From positions 1 through 36,232 of the forward strand of contig NZ_JACMYO010000074.1 in assembly GCF_020889685.1 (NCBI RefSeq): DNA of 36,232 nucleotides. The letters run 5' to 3'. The stretch's first letter is position 1. Every line of letters starts with the position of its first letter. A program made the position numbers and the translations under genes. Positions 7,876-14,512 of the stretch are shown here, piece after piece. The stretch is from Bradyrhizobium oropedii. Its GTDB lineage: Bacteria; Pseudomonadota; Alphaproteobacteria; Rhizobiales; Xanthobacteraceae. The notes below the pieces were generated by a model. It was not told the origin of the DNA and did not search any database. It saw nothing but the letters and a program-made list of their open reading frames with translations.

Positions 7876-9123
7876 ATGAATCATTCCAATCGAACCGATC
7901 ACATCCGGATCACGTCCCATCCGGCGCCGGGCGCGAAGATTGAATTCCCAATTCATTGGGGGGCAGCCACGGCGCGCGAACGCGGGCCGGTGATTGGGAC
8001 GGTCTCACGCCCGCAGCAGCGCAATGTCATCGGCACCCACAGCGGCTCTTATTCGATCTATCGCGCGCTGGCGGTCTCGTCGGGCGCGCTCGATCCGATC
8101 CGGCGGCCGGACCTGACCAATACGCAACCTGCCGCCACGATCGGGCCATTCCCGCAATGGACGGATCCGAACCGGATCGTCTCGCTCGATCCGTGGGGGC
8201 ACCTGGCTGCTGAGGCGTTCTCGAAAGAGATCGCCGAGGGCGTCGATATCCGTCCGAGCATTGCGATCACCCGCGCCCGCCTCGATTTGCCGGAATTGCA
8301 GGCCGCGATATCGGCGGGCCGGCTCAAGCGCGACGGCGCTGTCGTTCACGAAGGGGGAAGCGTCTCCGTCGTCAAGATCGCGATCGACCCGGTCTGGTAT
8401 CTGCCGGGAATCGCAGCGCGCTTCGCCACGACTGAAAGCAATCTGCGCAGGCAGTTGTTCGAGCAGACGGCCGGCATGTTTCCGGAACTGGTGACGCGAC
8501 CCGACCTCCATGTGTTCCTGCCTCCGATCGGCGGCACCACGGCCTATCTGTTCGGTGATGTCGCCAAGCTGCCGGACCATCGCACCAGCATCACCTGCCG
8601 CGTGCATGACGAATGTAACGGCTCCGACGTGTTCGGCTCTGATATCTGCACCTGCCGCCCATATCTGCTGCACGGTATCGAGGAATGCGTGCGCGCCGGA
8701 CAGACCGGCGGGCTCGGCATCATCATCTACAATCGCAAGGAAGGTCGCGCCCTCGGAGAGGTGACGAAATTCCTGGTCTACAATGCACGCAAACGGCAGG
8801 AGGGCGGCGATGCCGCCGCCCAGTATTTCGAGCGCACCGAATGCGTTGCGGGCGTACAGGATGCCCGCTTCCAGCAGTTGATGCCGGACGTCGTGCACTG
8901 GCTCGGACTGCAGCGCATCGATCGCTTCGTCTCCATGAGCGACATGAAGTATGATGCGCTGGTGAGCCAGGGCATCGACATCGTCGAGCGCGTACCGATC
9001 CCCGACGAGCTGGTCCCGGCGGATGCCCAGGTCGAAATCGTTGCCAAGAAGGCTGCCGGCTACTACTCGCCGGAAGAGCCTACCCAGCGCGACTTCGTCG
9101 GCCGTGCGCTCGACAAGTACTGA
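7876..9123 (+). CDS. URC1-type GTP-cyclohydrolase-II-like protein of uracil catabolism
   Basis: About 415 residues, roughly twice the length of a RibA GTP cyclohydrolase II. Residues 1-190 form an N-terminal extension typical of the URC1 family. The C-terminal half keeps the zinc cysteines of the RibA fold (Cys247-x10-Cys258-x-Cys260 in HDECNGSDVFGSDICTC) and the KEGRALGEVTK segment (residues 288-298). RibA's TNNP motif is replaced by SMSD near 353-356. In the yeast Lachancea kluyveri, URC1 is needed for uracil breakdown and is thought to act on the UMP formed by UPRT. Followed 8 bases later by DUF1688 (URC4) and then UPRT, the diagnostic URC set. The ATG at 7876 is preferred; an ATG at 7858 is an alternative. 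Confidence 0.87.
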   Translation: MNHSNRTDHIRITSHPAPGAKIEFPIHWGAATARERGPVIGTVSRPQQRNVIGTHSGSYSIYRALAVSSGALDPIRRPDLTNTQPAATIGPFPQWTDPNRIVSLDPWGHLAAEAFSKEIAEGVDIRPSIAITRARLDLPELQAAISAGRLKRDGAVVHEGGSVSVVKIAIDPVWYLPGIAARFATTESNLRRQLFEQTAGMFPELVTRPDLHVFLPPIGGTTAYLFGDVAKLPDHRTSITCRVHDECNGSDVFGSDICTCRPYLLHGIEECVRAGQTGGLGIIIYNRKEGRALGEVTKFLVYNARKRQEGGDAAAQYFERTECVAGVQDARFQQLMPDVVHWLGLQRIDRFVSMSDMKYDALVSQGIDIVERVPIPDELVPADAQVEIVAKKAAGYYSPEEPTQRDFVGRALDKY

Positions 9124-9131
9124 GCGCGGCC

Positions 9132-10376
9132 GTGTCCTCCGTGAGTTCCGAGACGTCGGCAGCCCTGTCTTTGCTTAGTGCCGGGGCAGTGCGGGAGCGC
9201 GCGCACCGGCTTCTCACCATGGGCCTCGAGGACCGGCTTCCGAGTTTCCGCATCCACCTCGACCGCATCGACTCGACGGCCGAACTGGTGGTGCAGACCA
9301 CACGAGAGACGTATCCCTCGCTCGCCGTGCCGTTTCATTCGCGCTGGCGGCATTTCTCCGTGAATGGTGTCGATCGCTGGGCGGGCCTGGCCGGCCAGGT
9401 CGCGTGGCCCGATCGCGCGACACGGGCTCGTGCCGAATTCGATCTGGCCATGGTCAGCGTCTTTCTGGACGCCGGCGCGGGGCCATCATGGCGTTACTGT
9501 GACCCGGTGACCGGATTGGCCATTGGCCGTTCGGAAGGATTGGGACTGGCAAGCCTCGCGATGTTCGTCGGTGGCGCGTTCTCGTCGGATCGGCGACGGC
9601 CGCTTCGCGCCGATGCCGATGTGCTCGCGAATTTGTCCATGACGGATCTCATCCGCGGCATGCAGGTGTCGGACACCAATTCGCTGGTCGGCATTGAAGG
9701 CCGGGTGCATTTGTTGCGTAGCCTCGGCCGGCTGCTGGCCTCGAAGCCGGCTGTCTTCGGACGCTTCGATATGCCGCGGCCCGGTGGGCTCTTCGACCGG
9801 CTGGCATCGCTGGCCGACGATCGCACGCTCCCGGCCGCCACGATATTGTCGGAGCTGCTAAGGGAGCTCGGGCCGATCTGGCCGTCGCGGCTGATGCTCG
9901 GCGAAGTCCCGCTCGGGGATTGCTGGAAACATCCGATGCTGACGACTGATGATGTGACCAGCCAGCTGATGCCGTTGCACAAGCTCTCGCAATGGCTGGC
10001 CTATTCGCTGATCGAGCCGCTGCAGAATGCCGGCATTGCCGTGACCGATATCGACGGGCTGACCGGCCTTGCCGAGTATCGAAACGGCGGCCTCTTCATC
10101 GACAACGGCGTGCTGACATTCCGCGACGACAGCGATGCGTTGCGGGAGCACGATGTCGCGTCGCCGCTTGTGGTGGAGTGGCGGGGGCTGACGGTCGCGT
10201 TGCTCGACCGCGTCGCGGACAATGTGCGCCGGCGCCTGGGGCTCGACGCAAAGGCATTGCCGCTGGCGAAAATCCTCGAAGGCGGAACCTGGGCTGCAGG
10301 CCGACGGCTGGCGCGCGAACGCCGCGCCGACGCGTCGCCTCCGGTCAAGATCATCAGCGACGGCACGGTATTTTAG
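9132..10376 (+). CDS. URC4 family protein (DUF1688)
   Basis: About 414 residues, full length for DUF1688. Family-typical stretches are visible: SRWRHFSVNG (about 70-79), a WRYCDP segment with GRSEGLGLASLAMFVGGAFS (about 122-152), and HKLSQWLAYSLIEPLQ with TGLAEYRNGGLFID in the C-terminal third. In yeast, URC4 is required for uracil use as nitrogen source through the URC pathway; its precise reaction is not settled. It starts with GTG 8 bases after URC1 and ends 14 bases before the second UPRT, so the three form one operon. There is no signal peptide or membrane segment, so it should be cytoplasmic. Confidence 0.87.
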   Translation: MSSVSSETSAALSLLSAGAVRERAHRLLTMGLEDRLPSFRIHLDRIDSTAELVVQTTRETYPSLAVPFHSRWRHFSVNGVDRWAGLAGQVAWPDRATRARAEFDLAMVSVFLDAGAGPSWRYCDPVTGLAIGRSEGLGLASLAMFVGGAFSSDRRRPLRADADVLANLSMTDLIRGMQVSDTNSLVGIEGRVHLLRSLGRLLASKPAVFGRFDMPRPGGLFDRLASLADDRTLPAATILSELLRELGPIWPSRLMLGEVPLGDCWKHPMLTTDDVTSQLMPLHKLSQWLAYSLIEPLQNAGIAVTDIDGLTGLAEYRNGGLFIDNGVLTFRDDSDALREHDVASPLVVEWRGLTVALLDRVADNVRRRLGLDAKALPLAKILEGGTWAAGRRLARERRADASPPVKIISDGTVF

Positions 10377-10390
10377 GGCGGGGACTCGAC

Positions 10391-11020
10391 ATGGAAGGCG
10401 TCACGATCGTTAGCCATCCGCTGGTGCAGCACAAGCTGACCCTGTTGCGCAACAAGGACACTTCGACCAAGTCGTTTCGCGAACTCCTCAAGGAGATCGG
10501 GATGCTGCTGTGTTACGAGGTGACCCGCGACTTGCCGCTGGCCGATGTCGAGATCGAGACGCCGCTGGCGAAAATGAAATCGCCGGAGATATCAGGAAAG
10601 AAGCTGGTGTTCGCGCCGGTGTTGCGCGCCGGCGTTACCTTTGCGGAGGGCATGCTTGACCTCGTGCCGACTGCGCGTGTCGCCCATATCGGCCTCTATC
10701 GTGAGCCCGAGACATTCGTGGCCGTGGAGTATTTTTTCAAGGCCCCGAGTGATTTGCACGAGAGACTCGTAATCGTGATTTCCCCGGTGCTGGCGACAGC
10801 AAATCTGTCTGTCGCGGCGGTGGATCGGTTGAAGGAGCGCGGTGCCAATGACGTCCGGCTGGTCAGCCTGATCGCCGCGCCCGAAGGGGTCGAACGCATG
10901 CGCGGCATTCACCCGGATGTTCCGATCTGGCTTGCGGCGATCGACGAAGGGTTGGACGAAAACGCCTTCATCCTGCCGGGCCTTGGCGATGCGGGTGACC
11001 GTGCCTACGGTACTCGATAG
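10391..11020 (+). CDS. UPRT paralogue with an altered PRPP loop (URC-linked)
   Basis: Homologous to UPRT along all 209 residues: HPLVQHKLTLLRNKDT near the start, LLCYEVTRDLPLADVEIETP, and the uracil-binding FILPGLGDAGDRAYGT at 193-208. But the PRPP loop reads SPVLATANLS (131-140) where the canonical copy has DPMLATGNSA. The acidic residue, the glycine and the following serine are replaced by Ser, Ala and Leu. Such changes should weaken PRPP binding, so the protein may be inactive as a transferase, accept a different ligand, or act as a subunit or sensor. It ends the URC1-URC4 operon, with ATG at 10391 eight bases after a GGGG-rich ribosome-binding site. Confidence 0.9.
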   Translation: MEGVTIVSHPLVQHKLTLLRNKDTSTKSFRELLKEIGMLLCYEVTRDLPLADVEIETPLAKMKSPEISGKKLVFAPVLRAGVTFAEGMLDLVPTARVAHIGLYREPETFVAVEYFFKAPSDLHERLVIVISPVLATANLSVAAVDRLKERGANDVRLVSLIAAPEGVERMRGIHPDVPIWLAAIDEGLDENAFILPGLGDAGDRAYGTR

Positions 11021-11053
11021 TCAAGTCTGGTGACGTATCGGAAGGCTACGTGA

Positions 11054-11542
11054 TCAATTCTCTTCTTCGGATACATCCGGCAGCTCTGCGAGCCTCGGTA
11101 TGAACCGTACCACGACGTTTGCTTCCTTCAGCATCGTGCCGGCAATCGCAAAATCCTGAGCCCAATTCGAATTGGGCTGGTCAGGTTCATAACCAACGAC
11201 CTCCGATATGCCCGATTGAATAATCGCTTTCGTGCATTCCACGCAGGGAAACCAGGGAACGTAGATCGTGCAACCCTTGAGCGCTATTCCGATGCGTGCC
11301 GCATTGAAAATGGCATTCTGCTCGGCATGGCAGCTCCAGATGTATTTTGCGCCGGTGATGCGGGAGTGTCGCTCTTCCACCGCATCGTTGACCCCGCGCG
11401 GCAAGCTGTTGTAGCCGGTCGAGCGTATTTCATGATCGGGTCCGACCACGACGGCGCCGACCCGGCGTCCCTTTTCAATGCTCCAGTGCGCCAGATGGTG
11501 CGCCAGAAGCATGAACCGCTCGTCCCATTTGCTGTCTCGCAA
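11054..11542 (-). CDS. Deoxycytidylate-deaminase-type enzyme
   Basis: Zinc-dependent deaminase of the cytidine/dCMP deaminase superfamily. The catalytic HAE is in SCHAEQNAIFNAAR and the PCxxC zinc motif in WFPCVECTKAII; the N-terminal helix DERFMLLAHHLAHWS and GAVVVGPDHEIRSTGYN match the dCMP deaminase branch. The likely role is deamination of a cytosine nucleotide or related pyrimidine to a uracil form that feeds the adjacent URC pathway; this is inferred from context. The start is uncertain: the frame is open to 11659 without an ATG before 11512. TTG at 11542 (LRDSKWDERF) is chosen because it keeps the conserved N-terminal helix and follows a GGGG-containing stretch. Convergent with the second UPRT, 33 bases apart. 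Confidence 0.8.
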   Translation of the reverse strand: MRDSKWDERFMLLAHHLAHWSIEKGRRVGAVVVGPDHEIRSTGYNSLPRGVNDAVEERHSRITGAKYIWSCHAEQNAIFNAARIGIALKGCTIYVPWFPCVECTKAIIQSGISEVVGYEPDQPNSNWAQDFAIAGTMLKEANVVVRFIPRLAELPDVSEEEN

Positions 11543-11703
11543 TTCGTCCGACCCCGTTACCGTAGCGCCAGCATCAAATAGGTGCCAAGGCCAGTCAATA
11601 GTCCTGACGCCTCCTGCCGGTACAGTTCGCCGTGGGCCGGCAGATCTCCCGGCAACCACCGGCCAGCCCCGACCGACGCCAGTCGGCTGATGCCTCGGGC
11701 AAA

Positions 11704-11727
11704 GGCCGGCCGTCGGGAGGGCCGGCC
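11704..11727 (-). terminator. GC-rich hairpin, likely terminator of the small secreted protein gene
   Basis: GGCCGGCC at 11704-11711 and again at 11720-11727 (self-complementary arms) with an 8-base loop. On the minus strand it is followed by TTTG. It lies 20 bases past the stop of the gene at 11748-11984. Confidence 0.55.
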
Positions 11728-11747
11728 CTTCCGATCGGTTGCAACGG

Positions 11748-11984
11748 TCAGTGCCCGGCTGGCGCAGAATAGCCGCCGCCGTAATAGCTCGACGTGCCCT
11801 CGTATGCTTCAGGTGTGGCCCGTGGCCAGGCCGCGTAGGCGTCGAGGTCGCGCGCCGGGGCCTGGGCCTGCGTCGTGACGCTCCGGTGCGGTTTGATGCG
11901 ATGACGTTCGGCTGCAGTCGCGAACTGAACCAACGCCGTGCTGATGAGAACCCAACTGAGTGCGGTAAGCAGAATTCTGGGCAA
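11748..11984 (-). CDS. Small secreted hypothetical protein (about 78 aa)
   Basis: N-terminal signal peptide (PRILLTALSWVLISTALVQFATA) followed by a short mature part rich in Tyr, Gly, Ala and Pro (SSYYGGGYSAPAGH at the end). TTG at 11984 is proposed as start because AGGGAG lies about 8 bases upstream; the longer frame to 12023 would bury the signal peptide. Probably a periplasmic or surface protein of unknown role. Such proteins are common in Bradyrhizobium. No link to nucleobase catabolism is apparent. Confidence 0.55.
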   Translation of the reverse strand: MPRILLTALSWVLISTALVQFATAAERHRIKPHRSVTTQAQAPARDLDAYAAWPRATPEAYEGTSSYYGGGYSAPAGH

Positions 11985-12207
11985 TGTCGTTTCTCCCTTG
12001 CCGATTTTTGGGCTCGAGGCCAATACGCTGGCCAGCGAGTCTACTCGCTGAGCTATGTCTTCACGTGCGCGGTCGCGATGGCGGGGGAGTCACGAAGTAG
12101 CGAGCAAATTTCTTGGTCACGACTAAATAATCGGCACTGGTGGCCGTGTGTTACCGTGGACTTTGGCGACCCGATCAGCTTCAATAAAGCCTGTTCGAGA
12201 GCCGCTC

Positions 12208-12489
12208 ATGAAAAAGGTCCTGGCCGTCCTGCTGTTGCTGACGGCGCCCGCCTGGGCGCAGACCAAGCCGGCGACAATCAAACCGGCTTCGAAGCCGGGC
12301 ACGTCGTTGGCGGACGATTGCGCTCCGATCGGCCGTACCGCGAAGGGCGAGCTGGTCTACTCGCTGAAATGCGAAAACTTGCCGGTGCCGACTGCTCCAC
12401 AGGCGGGGGCTCCGGCAGCGCCGCCATCTGCGGAAGAGCCGGAAGTACGCCGGAGCGGCGTATTCGGATGGTCCTATGATCGCCGTTAG
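12208..12489 (+). CDS. Small secreted hypothetical protein (93 aa)
   Basis: Clear signal peptide MKKVLAVLLLLTAPAWAQ, then a lysine/threonine/proline-rich linker, a short segment with two cysteines that could form a disulphide (DDCAPIGRTAKGELVYSLKCENLP), a proline/alanine-rich stretch and the end RRSGVFGWSYDRR. Periplasmic location is inferred. The ATG at 12208 is chosen because it starts directly at the signal peptide; the frame is open to 12148. Function unknown. Confidence 0.65.
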   Translation: MKKVLAVLLLLTAPAWAQTKPATIKPASKPGTSLADDCAPIGRTAKGELVYSLKCENLPVPTAPQAGAPAAPPSAEEPEVRRSGVFGWSYDRR

Positions 12490-12515
12490 CAGGGCTTTCT
12501 CGTTGCGGAGAGGCA

Positions 12516-12531
12516 TGGAATGGTCCTTGCG
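12516..12531 (+). promoter_or_regulatory. Probable sigma-54 promoter for uraD-uraH
   Basis: TGGAATGGTCCTTGCG: GG-N10-GC spacing is exact and 9 of 12 consensus positions match. Transcription would start near 12543, about 70 bases before the gene. Weaker than the other matches but placed as expected. Confidence 0.6.
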
Positions 12532-12611
12532 TTCCTTGTCCTGCGGATGGCTGCAAGGGACCGCAACATTCGGTAGTCGGGCGCCAAGAGTGCCTTCAAA
12601 TTGGGTGTTTG

Positions 12612-13496
12612 ATGTCGAAAGCGCTCGCCGAGTTGAATGCCTGCAGCCACGACGAGTTTGTCGCCGCGCTTGCCAACATCTTCGAGCACTCGCCTTGGAT
12701 CGCTGAGCAGGCCGCCCGCAACCGGCCATTCGCCGGCATTGCCGAGTTGTTCGCGGCTATGAAAGCTGCCGTCGATCAAGCTCCGGCGGAGCTGCGGATG
12801 GCGCTCATCAATGCGCATCCCGATCTCGCCAGCAAGACGCAACGTGCCGCGGGGCTGACCGCGGAGTCCAATGCCGAACAGAACAGCGTCGGTCTCGATC
12901 GCCTGTCTGATGCGGAATATGAGGCGTTTGAACGCGTCAACACGGCCTATCGCTCCAAATTCGGTTTCCCTTACATCGTCTGCGTGCGTCGGCATACCAA
13001 AGACTCGATCCTGCGCGACTTCGCGCGGCGTCTGCCGAATGCCCCTGCGACCGAAACGCAAACCTCGATTGACGAGATTTGCCGGATTGCCGCGTTGCGG
13101 TTGGACCAATCGGCAACTGGCGGTGATCGCCTTGCGGTGTCTGGCCGGCTATCGACCCACGTGCTCGACACAAACAGCGGAAAGCCAGCGGCAGGGGTCG
13201 CGGTCGAGCTGGTTGAACTGGCCGAACTTGGCGTCAACCGGGTGGTGGCACGCACGACGACCAATGCAGACGGCCGGACCGATGCGCCGCTCATTGGTGG
13301 GCGTCCCGTGCCGATCGGAACGTACGAACTCACATTCGGCGTCGGCGAATATTTTGCTGCTCGGGGCGTGCCGCTGGCGGATCCTCCCTTTCTCGATCGC
13401 ATCACGCTGCGTTTCGCGGTGAGCGAGCCGGAAGGCCATCTACATGTGCCGCTGCTGGTGACGCCGTGGAGCTATGCAACTTATCGCGGAAGCTGA
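12612..13496 (+). CDS. Fused OHCU decarboxylase / 5-hydroxyisourate hydrolase
   Basis: Two consecutive enzymes of the urate-to-allantoin route in one 294-residue chain. Residues 1-165 are the OHCU decarboxylase (UraD) domain, with the catalytic His in NAHPDLASKT (His69), the AEQNSVGLDRL segment and FPYIVCVRRHTKDSIL. Residues 175-294 are the transthyretin-like 5-hydroxyisourate hydrolase (UraH), with STHVLDTNSGKPAAGVAV and the diagnostic C-terminal tetrapeptide YRGS preceded by HLHVPLLVTPWSYAT. The order in the chain is reversed relative to the chemical order. The ATG at 12612 is taken (the preceding TTG codon is not needed). Urate oxidase follows on the same strand. Cytoplasmic; no peroxisomal or export signal. 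Confidence 0.93.
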   Translation: MSKALAELNACSHDEFVAALANIFEHSPWIAEQAARNRPFAGIAELFAAMKAAVDQAPAELRMALINAHPDLASKTQRAAGLTAESNAEQNSVGLDRLSDAEYEAFERVNTAYRSKFGFPYIVCVRRHTKDSILRDFARRLPNAPATETQTSIDEICRIAALRLDQSATGGDRLAVSGRLSTHVLDTNSGKPAAGVAVELVELAELGVNRVVARTTTNADGRTDAPLIGGRPVPIGTYELTFGVGEYFAARGVPLADPPFLDRITLRFAVSEPEGHLHVPLLVTPWSYATYRGS

Positions 13497-13572
13497 AAGC
13501 CGCGGCACAAGTGGCGAGAATTCCGCCAGGGATGGCCCTTCCGACGAGACCAGCGCCGTCCCGGCTTGCCGC

Positions 13573-13588
13573 TGGCATGAACGTTGCT
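13573..13588 (+). promoter_or_regulatory. Sigma-54 (-24/-12) promoter for urate oxidase
   Basis: TGGCATGAACGTTGCT matches 11 of 12 consensus positions with GG-N10-GC spacing. Transcription would start near 13600, about 20 bases before the proposed TTG start of uricase. Confidence 0.82.
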
Positions 13589-13619
13589 CCATAATTCGGA
13601 CCTCAGGTAACCATCCCAA

Positions 13620-14486
13620 TTGCCAACCCTGTTGGAGAAGCACGTGCCGCTGATCACGAACCGATACGGTAAGGGCCGGGTCCGCGTGATGCGAATTCAT
13701 CGCGAGGGCGAACGGCATGAAGTCAGCCAGCTCGACATCAAGGCCATGCTGGAAGGCGAGTTCGCACGCACCTTCACACACGCGGACAATTCCCTGACCG
13801 TGTCGACCGACACGATCAAGAACATCGTCAATGTCGTGGCGCGGGAAAACACTGGGCTTAGCCCGGAGGATTTCTGTCAGGTTCTGGCGCAGAAATATCT
13901 CGATACCTACCCGCAGGTCGCCTCGGTGTCGGTCAGCTCGCACGAGACCAGATGGAAGCGGCGGAGCTTCGACGGCAAGCCGCATCCGCACAGTTTCGTG
14001 CTCGACGGCAATGGCAGGCCGACCGTAGAGGTCGCCGTGGAGCGGGGCGGCCCAATATCGATTTCGTCGGGCATCGACAATTTCGCCTTCATGAAGTCAA
14101 CGCAATCCGGCTGGGAGAACTACGTCAAGGATCGCTACACGACGATTCCCCCGACCAACGATCGGATCTGCGCGACCAGCATGGTCGCAACATGGAAATG
14201 GTCGGGAAAGCCGGCAGACTATCCCGCCACCAATGCCAGGATCCTCGACACGATGCTGGAGGTGTTCGCCACGACCTATAGCTGGAGCGTGCAGGACAGT
14301 CTCTATCGGATGGGCGAGGCAGCGCTCGCGGCGGTGCCGGAGATCTCCGAGATCAGCATGGCCTGCCCGAACATGCACTTCATCTTGATGAATCTCTCCC
14401 CGTTCGGGCTCGACAACAACAACCAGGTGTTCTTGCCGACCGACGAGCCACACGGCCAGATCGAGTGCACCGTGGCCAGGGAATAG
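13620..14486 (+). CDS. Urate oxidase (uricase), cofactor-free type
   Basis: Oxidises urate with O2 to 5-hydroxyisourate and H2O2 in the cytoplasm. The 288 residues match the tandem T-fold uricase family. Visible motifs: NRYGKGRVRVMRI (Lys18 of the catalytic dyad), VSTDTIKNIVN (the catalytic threonine), KSTQSGWENYVKDRYTTIP, the urate-binding region near DRICATSMVATW, and CPNMHFILMNLSPFG with the active-site histidine. The start is TTG at 13620: it precedes the conserved N-terminus by about 12 residues and lies 20 bases past the predicted transcription start. A GTG at 13644 is possible. Its product goes to the fused UraD-UraH protein encoded upstream. Convergent with the xanthine dehydrogenase operon. 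Confidence 0.94.
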   Translation: MPTLLEKHVPLITNRYGKGRVRVMRIHREGERHEVSQLDIKAMLEGEFARTFTHADNSLTVSTDTIKNIVNVVARENTGLSPEDFCQVLAQKYLDTYPQVASVSVSSHETRWKRRSFDGKPHPHSFVLDGNGRPTVEVAVERGGPISISSGIDNFAFMKSTQSGWENYVKDRYTTIPPTNDRICATSMVATWKWSGKPADYPATNARILDTMLEVFATTYSWSVQDSLYRMGEAALAAVPEISEISMACPNMHFILMNLSPFGLDNNNQVFLPTDEPHGQIECTVARE

Positions 14487-14512
14487 GGGCGCGGTTTGAG
14501 GTTTCAGACGAT

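Noticed and set aside
11575..11600. TGGCAC block before the dCMP-deaminase-type gene as a sigma-54 promoter
   Set aside because: The -24 block is perfect but no TTGC occurs at the right distance (next GC is at N12).
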